Shown one piece after another: positions 28,148-42,074 of a stretch of DNA of 64,000 nucleotides. Position numbers and translations under genes: made by a program. Within the stretch, counting starts at the first letter, position 1, and the number at the start of each line of letters is the position of its first letter. Source of the stretch: an uncultured Mycolicibacterium sp. (GTDB lineage: Bacteria > Actinomycetota > Actinomycetes > Mycobacteriales > Mycobacteriaceae); contig NZ_CALDGS010000116.1 in the NCBI RefSeq assembly GCF_937941905.1, positions 1-64,000 of the forward strand, given 5' to 3'. The notes beneath the pieces were generated by a model. The model was not told the DNA's origin, did no database searches, and saw only the letters and a program-made list of their open reading frames with translations.

Positions 28148-28753
28148 TCACCGACCCTCGGTGTCCGGGTTGGTGGGATCGCGGCCCTCGTCGAGCGCGT
28201 CCCAGATCATGCGTTCGGACAGGCCGGTGCCGCCCTCGTCACCGGCCCCCTCGCCACGGGCCGCGGCCCGCCGGGCGCCCGGGGCCGCGTACCGGCCGGC
28301 ACCGCCCGCCGCACCGGCCGCGGCCCGCATCAACAGCACCGCCCCGGCCAGCGTGCACACCGCCGCGACCAGGGTCAGCACCGCCCCGCCGTAGAACCGG
28401 TGGCTGCCGACGAGTTCGGCGACCGGCGCCTCGACCAGCCGGGCGGCCCGCGGCGCGACGTCCTTGACCACCCACTGGCTGATGGCCAGGTAGGCGGTCC
28501 CGGCGCTGGCCAGCGCCACCAGCACGGCCAGCAGCCGCAGCATCAGTCCGCGCACCGCCAGTGCCGCCACCGCCGCCGCCAGCGCCACCAGCGCCAGCGG
28601 CACCAGCGCGGTCGACCAGGTCGCCCCGGACAGCGTCACGGTCTTCGGGTGGGTCAGCCCGTCGAAGGTGGTGATCTGCACCCAGCCGACCCGCGACGCC
28701 GCCCACAGCGCCGCCGCGGCGACGACGAGCAGCAGCTGCGCGACCCGGATCAC
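28148..28753 (-). CDS. Tryptophan-operon-associated membrane protein (TIGR02234-like)
   Basis: The GTG at 28753 overlaps the trpE stop (GTGA). The 201-residue product has four predicted membrane helices. A conserved extracytoplasmic loop lies after helix 1 ([14 protein letters not shown]), and the C-terminus is charged and cytoplasmic ([21 protein letters not shown]). This is the membrane protein found between trpE and trpC across actinobacteria. Its function is not established; position and coupling to trpE suggest a role tied to tryptophan or anthranilate. Confidence 0.88.
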   Translation of the reverse strand: MIRVAQLLLVVAAAALWAASRVGWVQITTFDGLTHPKTVTLSGATWSTALVPLALVALAAAVAALAVRGLMLRLLAVLVALASAGTAYLAISQWVVKDVAPRAARLVEAPVAELVGSHRFYGGAVLTLVAAVCTLAGAVLLMRAAAGAAGGAGRYAAPGARRAAARGEGAGDEGGTGLSERMIWDALDEGRDPTNPDTEGR

Positions 28754-30282
28754 GGCTCGCTCAGCGTTTCCGCGGCCGCGATCGCGTTGAGCACCGCGCG
28801 GGCCTTGTTGGAGGCCTCGTTGAACTCGAACGGGCCGTTGGAGTCGGCCACCACCCCACCGCCGGACTGCACGTAGGCGGTGCCGTTGCGCATCAGCGCG
28901 GTGCGGATCGCGATGGCGAAATCGGCGTTGCCGGCGAAGTCGAGGTAGCCCACCACCCCGCCGTACAGGCCGCGGCGGGTCAGCTCCACCTCCTCGATGA
29001 GCTCCATCGCCCGCACCTTCGGCGCCCCGGTGAGCGTGCCGGCCGGGAAGCAGGCGGTGACCGCGTCCAGCGCGGTCCGGCCCTCGGCGAGCTCGCCGCT
29101 GACCACCGACACCAGGTGCATGACGTGGCTGTAGCGCTCGATGTGGCTGTAGTCCTCCACCCGCACCGTGCCGGGCCGACACACCCGGCCCAGGTCGTTG
29201 CGCCCGAGGTCGACCAGCATCAGGTGCTCGGCGCGTTCCTTCTCGTCGGCCAGCAGCTCCTTCTCCAGCAGTAGGTCCTCCTCCTCGGTGGCGCCGCGCC
29301 ACCGGGTGCCCGCGATGGGGTGCGTGCTGGCCCGGCCGTCCTTGACCGTCACCAGTGCCTCCGGGCTGGACCCGACGATCGAGAAGTCCAGCCCGCCGTC
29401 GGCGTCCGGCACGTTGAGCAGGTACATGTACGGGCTGGGGTTGCTCACCCGCAGCATCCGGTAGACATCCAGCGGATCGGCGTCGGTGGTCATCTCGAAC
29501 CGCTGCGACGGCACCACCTGGAACGCCTCGCCGGCCTCGATGTCGCCGACGAGCTTCTCGACGATCCTGGTGTACTCCGCCACGGTGCGCTGGGCGCGGA
29601 AGCTCGGCCGCGGCCGGGAGAAGGTGGCCACCGTCGACGGCAGCGGCGCGCCGAGCGCGGCGGTCATCACGTCAAGCCGGGCCACCGCGTCGTCGTAGGC
29701 CTGGTCCACCCGCTCGTCGGAGCCGTCCCAGTTCACCGCGTTGGCGATCAGCGTGATGGTGCCCTCGTGGTGGTCCACCGCGGCCATGTCGGTGGCCAGC
29801 AGCAGCAGGACATCCGGCAGCCCGAGGTCGTCGACGGTCAGCTCGGGCAGCCGCTCCAGCCGGCGCACCAGGTCGTAGGCGAAGAACCCGACCAGGCCGC
29901 TGGTCAGCGGGGGCAGGCCGGGCAGCGGCTCGGTGCGCAGCAGCTCGATCGTCCTGCGCACCGCCTCCAGCGGGTCCCCGCCCACCGGCGCGCCCTGCGG
30001 GGTGGCACCCAGCCAGACCGCCTCGCCGTCGCGCACGGTCAGCGCGGACGGCGCCCCGGCGCCGATGAACGACCACCGCGACCAGCTGCGGCCGTTCTCG
30101 GCCGACTCGAGCAGGAAGGTGCCGGGCCGGTTGGCGGCGAGCTTCCGGTACGCCGAGAGCGGCGTCTCGCTGTCGGCGAGCACCTTCCGGGTCACCGGGA
30201 CAACCCGGTGCTCGGCGGCCAGCGCCCGGAACTCCGCGCGCGAGGTGGTGGTCGACAACGGCTGGTTGGCGGTGGTCTGCAC
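28750..30282 (-). CDS. trpE: Anthranilate synthase component I
   Basis: I chose the GTG at 30282, after a GGGAG site, giving 510 residues; open frame continues upstream into the bcp promoter. TrpE converts chorismate to anthranilate with the glutaminase TrpG, which is not in this window. The feedback-site LLES motif is in [11 protein letters not shown]. The chorismate-binding domain shows [35 protein letters not shown] and [16 protein letters not shown]. The gap to the divergent bcp gene is only 52 bp. I found no leader peptide with Trp codons and no attenuator. Confidence 0.96.
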   Translation of the reverse strand: MQTTANQPLSTTTSRAEFRALAAEHRVVPVTRKVLADSETPLSAYRKLAANRPGTFLLESAENGRSWSRWSFIGAGAPSALTVRDGEAVWLGATPQGAPVGGDPLEAVRRTIELLRTEPLPGLPPLTSGLVGFFAYDLVRRLERLPELTVDDLGLPDVLLLLATDMAAVDHHEGTITLIANAVNWDGSDERVDQAYDDAVARLDVMTAALGAPLPSTVATFSRPRPSFRAQRTVAEYTRIVEKLVGDIEAGEAFQVVPSQRFEMTTDADPLDVYRMLRVSNPSPYMYLLNVPDADGGLDFSIVGSSPEALVTVKDGRASTHPIAGTRWRGATEEEDLLLEKELLADEKERAEHLMLVDLGRNDLGRVCRPGTVRVEDYSHIERYSHVMHLVSVVSGELAEGRTALDAVTACFPAGTLTGAPKVRAMELIEEVELTRRGLYGGVVGYLDFAGNADFAIAIRTALMRNGTAYVQSGGGVVADSNGPFEFNEASNKARAVLNAIAAAETLSEP

Positions 30283-30334
30283 GGGATCAATACTCCCAGA
30301 CCGCCCGGGACGGGTCGGCGTAGCGTGACGTTCC

Positions 30335-30802
30335 ATGAGACGCGGAGACCGTGCGCCCGAGTTCGCGCTGCCCGACCACACCGGCACCCCGCACACCCTG
30401 ACCGGCCTGCTGGCCGACGGGCCGGTGGTGTTGTTCTTCTACCCGGCGGCGATGACGCCGGGCTGCACCCGGGAGGCCTGCCACTTCCGCGACCTCGGCG
30501 CCCAGTTCGCCGCGGTCGGCGCCACCCGGGTGGGCATCAGCACCGATCCGGTGGCAAAGCTGGCCCGGTTCGCCGACCAGCACCACTTCGACTACCCGCT
30601 GCTCTCCGACGCCGACGGGGCGACCGCGCGCGCCTACGGCGTCAAACGGGGCCTGCTCGGGGCGGTGCTGCCGGTGCGGCGCACCACCTTCGTCATCGAC
30701 ACCGACCGCACCGTCCTGGACGTCGTCTCCAGCGAGCTGAACATGCAGGTGCACGCCGACAAGGCGCTGCAGGTGCTGCGCGCCCGCAAGAGCGGGGTCT
30801 GA
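30335..30802 (+). CDS. bcp: Bacterioferritin comigratory protein-type peroxiredoxin
   Basis: A 155-residue thioredoxin-fold peroxidase with peroxidatic Cys44 and resolving Cys49 in TPGCTREAC (spacing of four between them, the atypical 2-Cys BCP pattern). It reduces peroxides in the cytosol using thioredoxin-type reductants. The -10-like TAGCGT at 30321-30326 ends eight bases before the ATG, suggesting a nearly leaderless transcript. Divergence from trpE matches the bcpB-trpE arrangement of other mycobacteria. Confidence 0.93.
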   Translation: MRRGDRAPEFALPDHTGTPHTLTGLLADGPVVLFFYPAAMTPGCTREACHFRDLGAQFAAVGATRVGISTDPVAKLARFADQHHFDYPLLSDADGATARAYGVKRGLLGAVLPVRRTTFVIDTDRTVLDVVSSELNMQVHADKALQVLRARKSGV

Positions 30803-30824
30803 CCGGCCCGGTGATGTGTGCCGG

Positions 30825-31184
30825 CTAGGCCTCGGGGCCGAGCAGCAGGTCGGCGTCGAAGCAGGTGTGGTCGCCGGTGTGACAGGCCCCGCCGACCTGG
30901 TCGACCTCCAGCAGCACGGTGTCGCCGTCGCAGTCGAGCCGCACCGAGTGCACGTACTGGGTGTGCCCGGAGGTGTCGCCCTTGACCCACAGCTGCCCGC
31001 GCGAGCGGGAGAAATAGGTGGCCCGGCGGGTGGCCAGGGTGCGGGCCAGCGCCTCGTCGTTCATCCACGCCACCATCAGCACCTTGCCGGTGGCCCGCTC
31101 CTGGGCGACGGCGGCGAACAGGCCGTTGGCGTCGCGCTTGAGCCGCGCGGCGATCGCCGGATCGAGTTGGGTTCCGCTGCTCAT
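30825..31184 (-). CDS. hisI: Phosphoribosyl-AMP cyclohydrolase
   Basis: A 119-residue single-function HisI (no HisE fusion). Zinc and magnesium residues are in [18 protein letters not shown] and [12 protein letters not shown] segments, and the early [15 protein letters not shown] motif is typical. I chose the ATG at 31184; frames upstream belong to the repeat chain. The copy of the repeat next to hisI has GGAGAA eight bases before this ATG, a better ribosome site than in the other copies. Translation may be coupled to the chain of mini-ORFs that separates it from hisF. Confidence 0.95.
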   Translation of the reverse strand: MSSGTQLDPAIAARLKRDANGLFAAVAQERATGKVLMVAWMNDEALARTLATRRATYFSRSRGQLWVKGDTSGHTQYVHSVRLDCDGDTVLLEVDQVGGACHTGDHTCFDADLLLGPEA

Positions 31185-31344
31185 CGGGGTTCTCCGCTCT
31201 TCGCGCAAGCGCTCATCGGGGTGTTCGGCTCTTCGCGCAAGCGCTCATCGGGGTGTTCGGCTCTTCGCGCGAGCGCTCATCGGGGTGTTCGGCTCTTCGC
31301 GCGAGCGCTCATCGGGGTGTTCGGCTCTTCGCGCGAGCGCTCAT
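31181..31344 (-). repeat. 32-bp tandem repeat encoding five overlapping mini-ORFs between hisF and hisI
   Basis: On the minus strand five ATGs (31344, 31312, 31280, 31248, 31216) follow at exact 32-bp steps. Each opens an 11-codon frame ending in TGA, and each TGA overlaps the next ATG as ATGA. The first ATG overlaps the hisF stop and the last stop overlaps the hisI ATG. Copies 1-3 encode [11 protein letters not shown], copy 4 [11 protein letters not shown] and copy 5 [11 protein letters not shown]. This is the organisation described for mycobacterial interspersed repetitive units (MIRU): small ORFs inserted at an overlapping stop/start and kept translationally coupled. Whether it is the same family as M. 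tuberculosis MIRU is not shown; the unit is shorter. Confidence 0.92.
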
Positions 31345-32126
31345 CGCACGGTGATTCCGTCGGCCCGCATCGCGTCCTTGACCTGCGCGATCGTCAGCTC
31401 CCGGAAGTGGAACACGCTGGCCGCCAGCACCGCGTCGGCCCCGGCGTGCACCGCGGCCGGGAAGTGCTCCGGTTTGCCGGCGCCGCCGCTGGCGATCACC
31501 GGGATGCGCACCGCCGCGCGCACCGCCCGGATCATCGGCAGGTCGAAGCCGGCCTTGGTGCCGTCGGCGTCCATCGAGTTGAGCAGGATCTCCCCCACCC
31601 CCAGCTCGGCGCCGCGCACCGCCCACTCCACCGCGTCGATGCCGGTGCCGCGGCGGCCGCCGTGCGTGGTGACCTCCCAGCCCGACGGGGTGGGCGGCGC
31701 ACCCGCCGGCACCGTGCGGGCGTCCACCGACAGCACGATGCACTGCGAGCCGAACCGGCGCGACAGCTCGGCCAGCAGCTCCGGGCGCGCGATCGCGGCG
31801 GTGTTCACCGACACCTTGTCCGCCCCGGCGCGCAGCAGGGTGTCGACGTCCTCCACCGAGCGCACCCCGCCGCCGACGGTGAGCGGGATGAACACCTGCT
31901 CGGCAGTGCGGCGCACCACCTCGAGCATGGTGGCCCGCCCGGACGAGGAGGCGGTGACGTCGAGGAAGGTCAGCTCGTCCGCCCCCTCGGCGTCGTAGGC
32001 GGCCGCCAGCTCCACCGGGTCGCCGGCGTCGCGCAGGTTGGCGAAGTTGACGCCCTTGACCACCCGGCCGGCGTCGACGTCCAGGCACGGGATCACCCGC
32101 ACCGCCAGTTGCTGTCCGTCAGCCAT
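31341..32126 (-). CDS. hisF: Imidazole glycerol phosphate synthase, cyclase subunit
   Basis: A 261-residue TIM barrel that makes imidazole glycerol phosphate and AICAR with HisH. Catalytic Asp residues lie in [15 protein letters not shown] and VLSVDARTV; phosphate motifs TVGGGVRS and [10 protein letters not shown] are intact. The stop TGA overlaps the first mini-ORF of the 32-bp repeat. Its start overlaps the impA gene by 8 bp. Confidence 0.97.
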   Translation of the reverse strand: MADGQQLAVRVIPCLDVDAGRVVKGVNFANLRDAGDPVELAAAYDAEGADELTFLDVTASSSGRATMLEVVRRTAEQVFIPLTVGGGVRSVEDVDTLLRAGADKVSVNTAAIARPELLAELSRRFGSQCIVLSVDARTVPAGAPPTPSGWEVTTHGGRRGTGIDAVEWAVRGAELGVGEILLNSMDADGTKAGFDLPMIRAVRAAVRIPVIASGGAGKPEHFPAAVHAGADAVLAASVFHFRELTIAQVKDAMRADGITVR

Positions 32127-32943
32127 CTCGATACTCCGCAGGGTCGCCGACGGCCCGCAGGACGTCGAGCATCTCGTCGTGCACGCCGGGCGCGGCGGCC
32201 AGCGCCGAGTCCGACGTGATGGTCCAGGGGCGGCCCGCCAGGTCGGTGACCACCCCGCCGGCCGAGCGCAGCAGCGCCACCCCGGCCGCGTGGTCCCACA
32301 CGTGGTGGCCGAAACTGATCGCCGCGCCGAGAATCCCGGCCGCGGTGTAGGCCAGGTCCAGCCCGGTGCAGCCGTGCATGCGCACCCGGGTGCAGTGCTG
32401 GTTGAGCCGGTCGAGCACCGCCACCCGGTAGCGCCGCGGGAACCGGCCGCGCGGGTTCTTGGTCAGCGATCCGGCCGCCACCACACTGTCGCGCAGCCGG
32501 GCCGGCGCCAGCGCGGGTTGGTCGACACCGTTGAGGCGCAACGGTTTTCCCACCACCGCGGTGAACCGCTGGCCGACGAACGGCAGCCAGGTCAGCCCGG
32601 CGACCGGCTCGCCGTCGCGCAGCAGCCCGAGCAGGATCGCCGCGGTGGGCAGCCCGGCCGCGTAGTTGATGGTGCCGTCGACCGGGTCGAGCACCCACAC
32701 CAGCCCCGATCCGACCGCCGCCCCGCCGTACTCCTCGCCGTGCACACCGATGCCGGTGGCGGCGCGCAGCGCCTCGGTGACCTGTCGCTCGATGGCCAGG
32801 TCCACCTCGGTGGCGAAGTCGTCACCGGCCTTGGCCACCGCGGACTCGGCGCGGTGGCCGTCGAGGAACGGCCGCACCGCGGCGTCGAGCACCGCGGCGG
32901 CCTCGCCGACGAGCGCGTCGAGATCGGGGTCGTCCAGGGACAT
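32119..32943 (-). CDS. impA: Inositol monophosphatase-family phosphatase
   Basis: The ATG at 32943 gives 274 residues. Metal-binding motifs are [24 protein letters not shown] (DPxDGTxN) and [13 protein letters not shown]. By position between hisA and hisF it is the mycobacterial ImpA orthologue. A role in inositol phosphate or in histidinol-phosphate dephosphorylation is possible, since HisN-type histidinol phosphatases belong to the same superfamily; sequence alone does not decide. It overlaps hisF and lies 7 bp from hisA. Confidence 0.9.
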   Translation of the reverse strand: MSLDDPDLDALVGEAAAVLDAAVRPFLDGHRAESAVAKAGDDFATEVDLAIERQVTEALRAATGIGVHGEEYGGAAVGSGLVWVLDPVDGTINYAAGLPTAAILLGLLRDGEPVAGLTWLPFVGQRFTAVVGKPLRLNGVDQPALAPARLRDSVVAAGSLTKNPRGRFPRRYRVAVLDRLNQHCTRVRMHGCTGLDLAYTAAGILGAAISFGHHVWDHAAGVALLRSAGGVVTDLAGRPWTITSDSALAAAPGVHDEMLDVLRAVGDPAEYRDG

Positions 32944-32950
32944 CTCGGGG

Positions 32951-33697
32951 CTACTGCCGCACCGCGGCCAGGGCTTCCGGCAGCGTGAACCGCTGCGCGT
33001 ACAGGGCTTTGCCGACGATCGCGCCCTCCACCCCGACACCGGTCAGGGTGGCGATGGCACGCAGGTCGTCCAGGCTCGACACCCCACCGGAGGCGATCAC
33101 CGGGGCGTCGGTGCGCTCGCAGACCGCCTTGAGCAGCTCCAGATTCGGCCCGCGCAGGGTGCCGTCCTTGGTGACGTCGGTGACGACGTAGCGCGAGCAG
33201 CCCTCGCGGTTGAGCCGGTCGAGCACCTCCCACAGGTCGCCGCCGTCGGTCTCCCAGCCGCGGCCGCGCAGCCGGTGCCGGCCGTCGACGATCTTGACGT
33301 CCAGGCCGACGGCGACCCGCTCGCCGTGCTCGGCGATCACCTTGGCGCACCAGGCCGGGTTCTCCAGCGCGGCGGTGCCCAGGTTGACCCGGGCGCAGCC
33401 GGTGGCCAGCGCGGCGGCAAGCGACTCGTCGTCGCGGATGCCACCGGACAGCTCCACCTTCACGTCGAGCCGGCCGACCACCTCGGCCAGCAGTTCCCGG
33501 TTGGAGCCGCGGCCGAACGCGGCGTCGAGGTCCACCAGGTGGATCCACTCGGCGCCGTCGCGCTGCCAGCCCAGGGCGGCCTCCAGCGCCGAGCCGTACT
33601 CGGTCTCGCTGCCGGCCTGGCCCTGCACCAGCCGCACGGCCTTGCCGTCCACCACGTCGACGGCGGGGAGAAGAATCAGCGACGGATTGTCAGTCAC
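32951..33697 (-). CDS. hisA: ProFAR isomerase
   Basis: I chose the GTG at 33697, with AAGG upstream; a TTG at 33706 is less likely. The 248-residue barrel isomerises ProFAR. General acid/base Asp residues are in [10 protein letters not shown] and [10 protein letters not shown]. Phosphate motifs [10 protein letters not shown] and IASGGVSS are intact. The conserved [16 protein letters not shown] segment is that of actinobacterial PriA-type enzymes, which also act as TrpF in tryptophan synthesis. This would explain the lack of a trpF gene near trpC; dual function is inferred from family knowledge. Confidence 0.95.
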   Translation of the reverse strand: MTDNPSLILLPAVDVVDGKAVRLVQGQAGSETEYGSALEAALGWQRDGAEWIHLVDLDAAFGRGSNRELLAEVVGRLDVKVELSGGIRDDESLAAALATGCARVNLGTAALENPAWCAKVIAEHGERVAVGLDVKIVDGRHRLRGRGWETDGGDLWEVLDRLNREGCSRYVVTDVTKDGTLRGPNLELLKAVCERTDAPVIASGGVSSLDDLRAIATLTGVGVEGAIVGKALYAQRFTLPEALAAVRQ

Positions 33698-33712
33698 GGG
33701 GCGCAACCTTAC

Positions 33713-34332
33713 CTAGAGCTCGTCGACCCAGTTGGCCAGCAGGGTGGCGCCGGCGTCGCCACTCTTCTCCGGATGGAACTGGGTGGCCGACAACGGCCCG
33801 TCCTCCACGGCGGCCAGGAACCGCACGTGGTGGGTCGCCCAGGTCAGCAGCGCATCCGGAGCGCCCGCCCAGGCCTGGGCGGCGTAGGAGTGCACGAAGT
33901 AGAACCGGGTGTCGGGGTCCAGGCCCTTGAACAGCCGGCTGCCCGCCGGGGCCTGCACCACGTTCCAGCCCATGTGCGGTACCACCGGGGCGTCCAGCCG
34001 CTCCACCGTGCCGGGCCACTGGCCGCAACCGGCGGCCTCCACCCCGTGCTCGACGCCGCGCGCGAACAGGATCTGCATGCCCACGCAGATCCCCAGCACC
34101 GGCCGGCCCGCGGCCACCCGCTCGGCGATGATCCGCTCGCCGCCGATGCCGCGCAGCCCGGCCATGCACGCCGCGAACGCCCCCACCCCGGGCACCACCA
34201 GCCCGTCGGCGTTGCGGGCGGCGTCGGCGTCGGCGGTGACGTCGACGTCGGCGCCGACCCGGGCCAGGGCCCGCTGCGCCGAGCGCAGGTTGCCCGAGCC
34301 GTAGTCGAGGATCACCACCCGCTTGGCCGCGC

Positions 34333-34336
<4 letters not shown>
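33713..34336 (-). CDS. hisH: Imidazole glycerol phosphate synthase, glutaminase subunit
   Basis: A 207-residue class I amidotransferase delivering ammonia to HisF. The nucleophile Cys lies in [11 protein letters not shown], and the His/Glu pair in [10 protein letters not shown]. The N-terminal [14 protein letters not shown] is diagnostic. The GTG start overlaps the hisB stop (GTGA). Confidence 0.96.
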
Positions 34337-37387
<3,051 letters not shown>

Positions 37388-37453
37388 GACGGGGGGCGAT
37401 ACGTTCACAGAGACCATTGTCCCAGAGCAGGCCAAATCGACGACGGAGCCGTC

Positions 37454-37837
37454 ATGAGCGAACTCCCCGCGGTGTTCCCCAAGTGGTTCGACCGGTTGCA
37501 GGTCAAGTACTTCAACCCGGTGATCCGTCCGCTGGCCGGCAAGGTGCCGGGGTTGGCGCTGATCGAGCACCGGGGCCGAAAAACCCAGCGGCCGTACCGG
37601 ACTCCGGTGACCGCCTTCCGCAAGGGCAACCTGGTGGCGATCGTGCTCGGCCACGGCAGGACCGACTGGGTGCGCAACGTGCTGGCCGCCGGGGAGGCCG
37701 ATCTGCGGATGAACCGCGACCGGCTGCACCTGGTCAACCCGCGCATCCTGCCGGCCGGCAGCGACGCCACCGGGCTGCCGACGCCGGTGCGGCTGCAGGC
37801 CCGCCGGGTCGCGGTGTTCCTGGCCGACGTGGTGTGA
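37454..37837 (+). CDS. Deazaflavin (F420)-dependent nitroreductase-family protein
   Basis: The ATG at 37454 follows a GGAG site and gives 127 residues. The motif [17 protein letters not shown], the following strand [21 protein letters not shown] and ADLRMNRDR match the Ddn/DUF385 split-barrel family. These proteins bind F420H2 and reduce quinones or nitro compounds, or are of unknown substrate. It is divergent from hisD with a 66-bp gap. Confidence 0.85.
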   Translation: MSELPAVFPKWFDRLQVKYFNPVIRPLAGKVPGLALIEHRGRKTQRPYRTPVTAFRKGNLVAIVLGHGRTDWVRNVLAAGEADLRMNRDRLHLVNPRILPAGSDATGLPTPVRLQARRVAVFLADVV

Positions 37838-37911
37838 CCCCGCCCGGGTGTGAGGTTGCCCACCCGGAAACCGGGATGCGCCCGGGCCGGCGGCCCTGAC
37901 AGACTCGTCGG

Positions 37912-38550
37912 GTGAGTTGGGAGGTCTGGCCGGCGTTCCTGGGCGCGGCCGTCGCGATCAGCCTCTCCCCCGGCGCCGGGGCGGTGCAGTCGATGGCCAC
38001 CGGGCTGACCCACGGCGTGCGCCGTGGCGTGTTCTCCGTGCTCGGCCTGCAGGCCGGGTTGATGCTGCAGCTGACGCTGGTGGCCGTCGGGCTGGGCGCG
38101 GCGGTCGCCTCGTCGGTGCTGGCGTTCACGATCATCAAGTGGGTCGGGGTGGGTTACCTGCTGTACCTGGCCGTGCAGCAGTGGCGCACCGCCGGCCGCG
38201 ACCTGCGCGAGCAGCTCGACGGCCCGGTCGAGGGCGGCCGCGGCGCGCTGTTCGTGCGCGGGTTCCTGGTCAACGCCACCAACCCGAAGGGGCTGGTGTT
38301 CTTCCTGGCGGTGCTGCCGCAGTTCCTGGTGCCCACCGAGCCGCTGCTGCCGCAGTACCTGGCCATGGCGGTGACCATGACCGCGGTCGACATCGTGGTG
38401 ATGGTCGGCTACACCGCGCTGGCGGCGCGGCTGGTCGCCCGGCTGCACTCGGCCCGCCGGCAGGCGCTGCTGGGCCGGGTGTTCTCCGGCCTGTTCGCGG
38501 TGGCGGCGGTGGCGCTGAGCTTCGCCCGCCGCGGCTCGGCCGCCGCGTAG
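37912..38550 (+). CDS. LysE/RhtB-family amino acid exporter
   Basis: A 212-residue protein with six predicted membrane helices, starting at GTG 37912. The family signature is [29 protein letters not shown] near the N-terminus, and [21 protein letters not shown] follows in the middle. Substrate unknown (lysine, homoserine or threonine in relatives). It is convergent with nadC, 4 bp between the stops. Confidence 0.9.
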   Translation: MSWEVWPAFLGAAVAISLSPGAGAVQSMATGLTHGVRRGVFSVLGLQAGLMLQLTLVAVGLGAAVASSVLAFTIIKWVGVGYLLYLAVQQWRTAGRDLREQLDGPVEGGRGALFVRGFLVNATNPKGLVFFLAVLPQFLVPTEPLLPQYLAMAVTMTAVDIVVMVGYTALAARLVARLHSARRQALLGRVFSGLFAVAAVALSFARRGSAAA

Positions 38551-38554
38551 CGCC

Positions 38555-39412
38555 TCACACGTCCAGGCCGATGTCGAGGGTGCGCACCGAGTGGGTGAGC
38601 GCCCCGACCGCCAGATAGTCCACCCCGGTGCGGGCGTAGTCGGCGGCGTTCTCCAGCGACAGCCCGCCCGAGGACTCCAGCATGGTCGACGGCGACCGGG
38701 CGTCGCGACGCTGCACCGCGATCTGGGTCTGCCAGACCGGGAAGTTGTCCAGCAGCACCAGTTCCACGCCCTCGGCGAGCACCTCGTCGAGCTGCTCGAG
38801 GGTGTCGACCTCGACCTCGCAGGGCAGGCCGGGGGCTTCGCGGCGTACCGCCCGCAGCGCGGCGGTCACCGACCCGGCCGCGGCGACGTGGTTGTCCTTG
38901 ATCAGCGCGGCGTCGCCGAGGCCCATCCGGTGGTTGGTCCCCCCGCCGACCCGCACCGCGTACTTCTGCAGCGTGCGCAGCCCGGGCAGGGTCTTGCGGG
39001 TGTCGCGGATGCGGGCGGCGGTGCCGGCCACCGCGTCCACCCAGGCGGCGGTGGCGGTGGCCACCCCGGACAGGTGGCAGACCAGGTTGAGCATGGTCCG
39101 CTCGGCGGTGAGCAGCCCGCGGGTGGGCGCCTCGACGACGAGCGCGGCGTCGCCGGGGGCCAGGCGGGCACCGTCGGACACCCGCTCCTTGACCAGGTAC
39201 CCGCCCGCGCCGATGACGGCGTCGAGCACCAGCAGCGCGATCTCCACCCCGGCGATCACGCCGGGCTCACGGCACACCATGGCCGCGGTGGTGGTGGCGT
39301 CGGCCGGCACGGTGGCCAGCGTGGTGACGTCGGGGCCGTAGCGCAGGTCCTCGTCGAGGGCACGCGCGATGACATCGCGGGCCTCGGTGCGTTCGGCGTC
39401 CGTGAGGTTCAT
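38555..39412 (-). CDS. nadC: Quinolinate phosphoribosyltransferase (carboxylating)
   Basis: A 285-residue type II phosphoribosyltransferase converting quinolinate and PRPP to nicotinate mononucleotide. Conserved segments are NLVCHLSGVATATA, RIRDTRKTLPGLR, GGGTNHRMGLGDAALIKDNH and EVEVDTLEQLDE. Its start directly follows the nadB stop (1-bp junction), so it is the last gene of nadA-B-C. Confidence 0.96.
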   Translation of the reverse strand: MNLTDAERTEARDVIARALDEDLRYGPDVTTLATVPADATTTAAMVCREPGVIAGVEIALLVLDAVIGAGGYLVKERVSDGARLAPGDAALVVEAPTRGLLTAERTMLNLVCHLSGVATATAAWVDAVAGTAARIRDTRKTLPGLRTLQKYAVRVGGGTNHRMGLGDAALIKDNHVAAAGSVTAALRAVRREAPGLPCEVEVDTLEQLDEVLAEGVELVLLDNFPVWQTQIAVQRRDARSPSTMLESSGGLSLENAADYARTGVDYLAVGALTHSVRTLDIGLDV

Positions 39413-41010
39413 TCAGCACACTCCTGCCGGCGTCTCGATGGTCGGGGTGCCGTCGGCGCGCAGCCGCACGTCGATGCGGTGCGCCAGGGCGGGATCGGGG
39501 TCGGGGAAGTCGGCGCGGTGGTGGCAGCCGCGCGACTCGGTGCGGTGCAGCGCGGCGAGCACGAGTGCGCGGGCGGTGGCGGTCAGCGCGGCGTCCTCGG
39601 CGTCGGCGGCCGTGGTCAACCGGCGTGGTGCGGCGTCGGCCAGCAGCGCGGCCAGCCGGGCCAGCCCGTCGGCGTCGCGCAGCACCCCGGCGTCGCGGCC
39701 CATGGCCTGCTGCAGTACCGCCCGCGGCAGCACCGGCCGCACCGGCGGTTCGGCGGGCGCGGCGGTGACCGCACCGGTCTCGGCGGCGTGCGCCGCGGCG
39801 GCCGCCCCGGCCCGGCCGCCCACCACCAGGCCCTCCAGCAGGCTGTTGGAGGCCAGCCGGTTGGCGCCGTGCATCCCGGTGCGGGCCACCTCGCCGGCGG
39901 CGAACAGCCCGGGCAGCGCGGTGCGGCCGAACGCATCGGTGCGCACCCCGCCGCAGCTGTAGTGGGCGCCCGGGGTGACCGGGACGGGTTCGCGCACCGG
40001 GTCGATGCCGGCGGCCCGGCAGGCCGCGGTGACGGTCGGGAACCGGGCGGCGAAGTCCGGGATGCCGCGGGCGTCGAGCAGCACGTGGTCGGTGCCGGTG
40101 GCGCGCATGCGGGCGTGCACGGCGGCGGCGACGACGTCGCGCGGGGCGAGATCGCCCATCGGATGCACCCCGGCGGTCACCGGCAGGCCGGTGACGTCGA
40201 CGAGCAGCCCGCCCTCGCCGCGCACCGCCTCGCTGATCAGCGGGCGGCGCCCGCCGGCCGGGCCGGTGGCGAGCATCGTCGGGTGGAACTGGACGAACTC
40301 CAGGTCGGCCACCGCCACCCCGGCGTCGAGCGCCAGGGCGATCCCGTCACCGGTGGAACCGTCCGGATTGGTGGTGGCCGGGTACAGCTGGCCCAGCCCA
40401 CCGGTGGCCAGCACCACCGCCGGGGCGTGCACGACGCCGATCCCGTCGCCGTTGCGCACCAGTACCCCGGTCACCCCGTGGTCGTCGCGCAGCACCTGCA
40501 GCACCACGTGGTCACGACGGATGTCGAGCCCGGCCGCGGCTGCCTCCAGGGCGCGCTGCACCTCCGCGCCGGTGGCGTCGCCGCCGGCGTGCACGATGCG
40601 CCGCCGGGAGTGCCCGCCCTCGCGGGTCAGCGCCCAGCGGCCGGGGGCGGCCTCGTCGAACCGGGCCCCGTGGCCGGCCAGGTCGCACACCGCGCGGTAG
40701 CCGTCGGCGACGATGGAGCGCACCGCCTCCGGGTCGCACAGCCCGCCGCCGGCGGCCAGCGTGTCGGCGACGTGGGTCTCGACGGCGTCGTCGGTGTCCG
40801 GGACGGCCACCGCGATGCCGCCCTGGGCGTAGAACGTGGCGGTGACGCCCGGCGCGTCGGTGGCCTTGCTGAGCACCACCACCCGGCGGCCGGCGCGGTG
40901 GGCGGCCAGCGCCGCGACGAGTCCGGCCACCCCGGTGCCGACCACCACCACGTCGGCACGGTGCTGCCAGCGGCCGGCCCACCGGCCGGCGCCGCAGGCC
41001 GGGCCGAGGG

Positions 41011-41014
<4 letters not shown>
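39413..41014 (-). CDS. nadB: L-aspartate oxidase
   Basis: The ATG at 41014 overlaps the nadA stop (ATGA) and gives 533 residues. FAD motif [17 protein letters not shown] is near residue 25. The succinate dehydrogenase-like active-site segments [18 protein letters not shown] and [17 protein letters not shown] are present. It oxidises aspartate to iminoaspartate for NadA. The C-terminal helical domain is somewhat short, as in other mycobacterial NadB. Confidence 0.95.
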
Positions 41015-42027
<1,013 letters not shown>

Positions 42028-42051
42028 AAGGGTCTCCTCTGCCTCACGGGA

Positions 42052-42074
42052 GTTTTCGACTTAGAATCGAAAAC
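42052..42074. promoter_or_regulatory. NrtR operator between nadA and nrtR
   Basis: GTTTTCGA and TCGAAAAC are perfect 8-bp arms separated by 7 bp, and the right arm touches the nrtR ATG. The spacer and right arm contain TAGAAT (42062-42067), a -10 that ends seven bases before the ATG, so nrtR is probably transcribed leaderless and autoregulated. The same site lies 25 bp upstream of nadA, so one site can control both directions. Confidence 0.75.

Noticed and set aside
30283..30334. Tryptophan attenuator before trpE
   Set aside because: Only 52 bp to the divergent gene; no Trp-codon leader peptide or competing hairpins.
31181..31344. CRISPR array or hisI N-terminal extension
   Set aside because: No spacers; the 32-bp period breaks the hisI frame at each copy, and the frames are separate 11-codon ORFs.
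37838..37911. CCCGG-AAA-CCGGG hairpin after the nitroreductase-like gene as a terminator
   Set aside because: Only a 5-bp stem in very GC-rich sequence; not distinguishable from chance.
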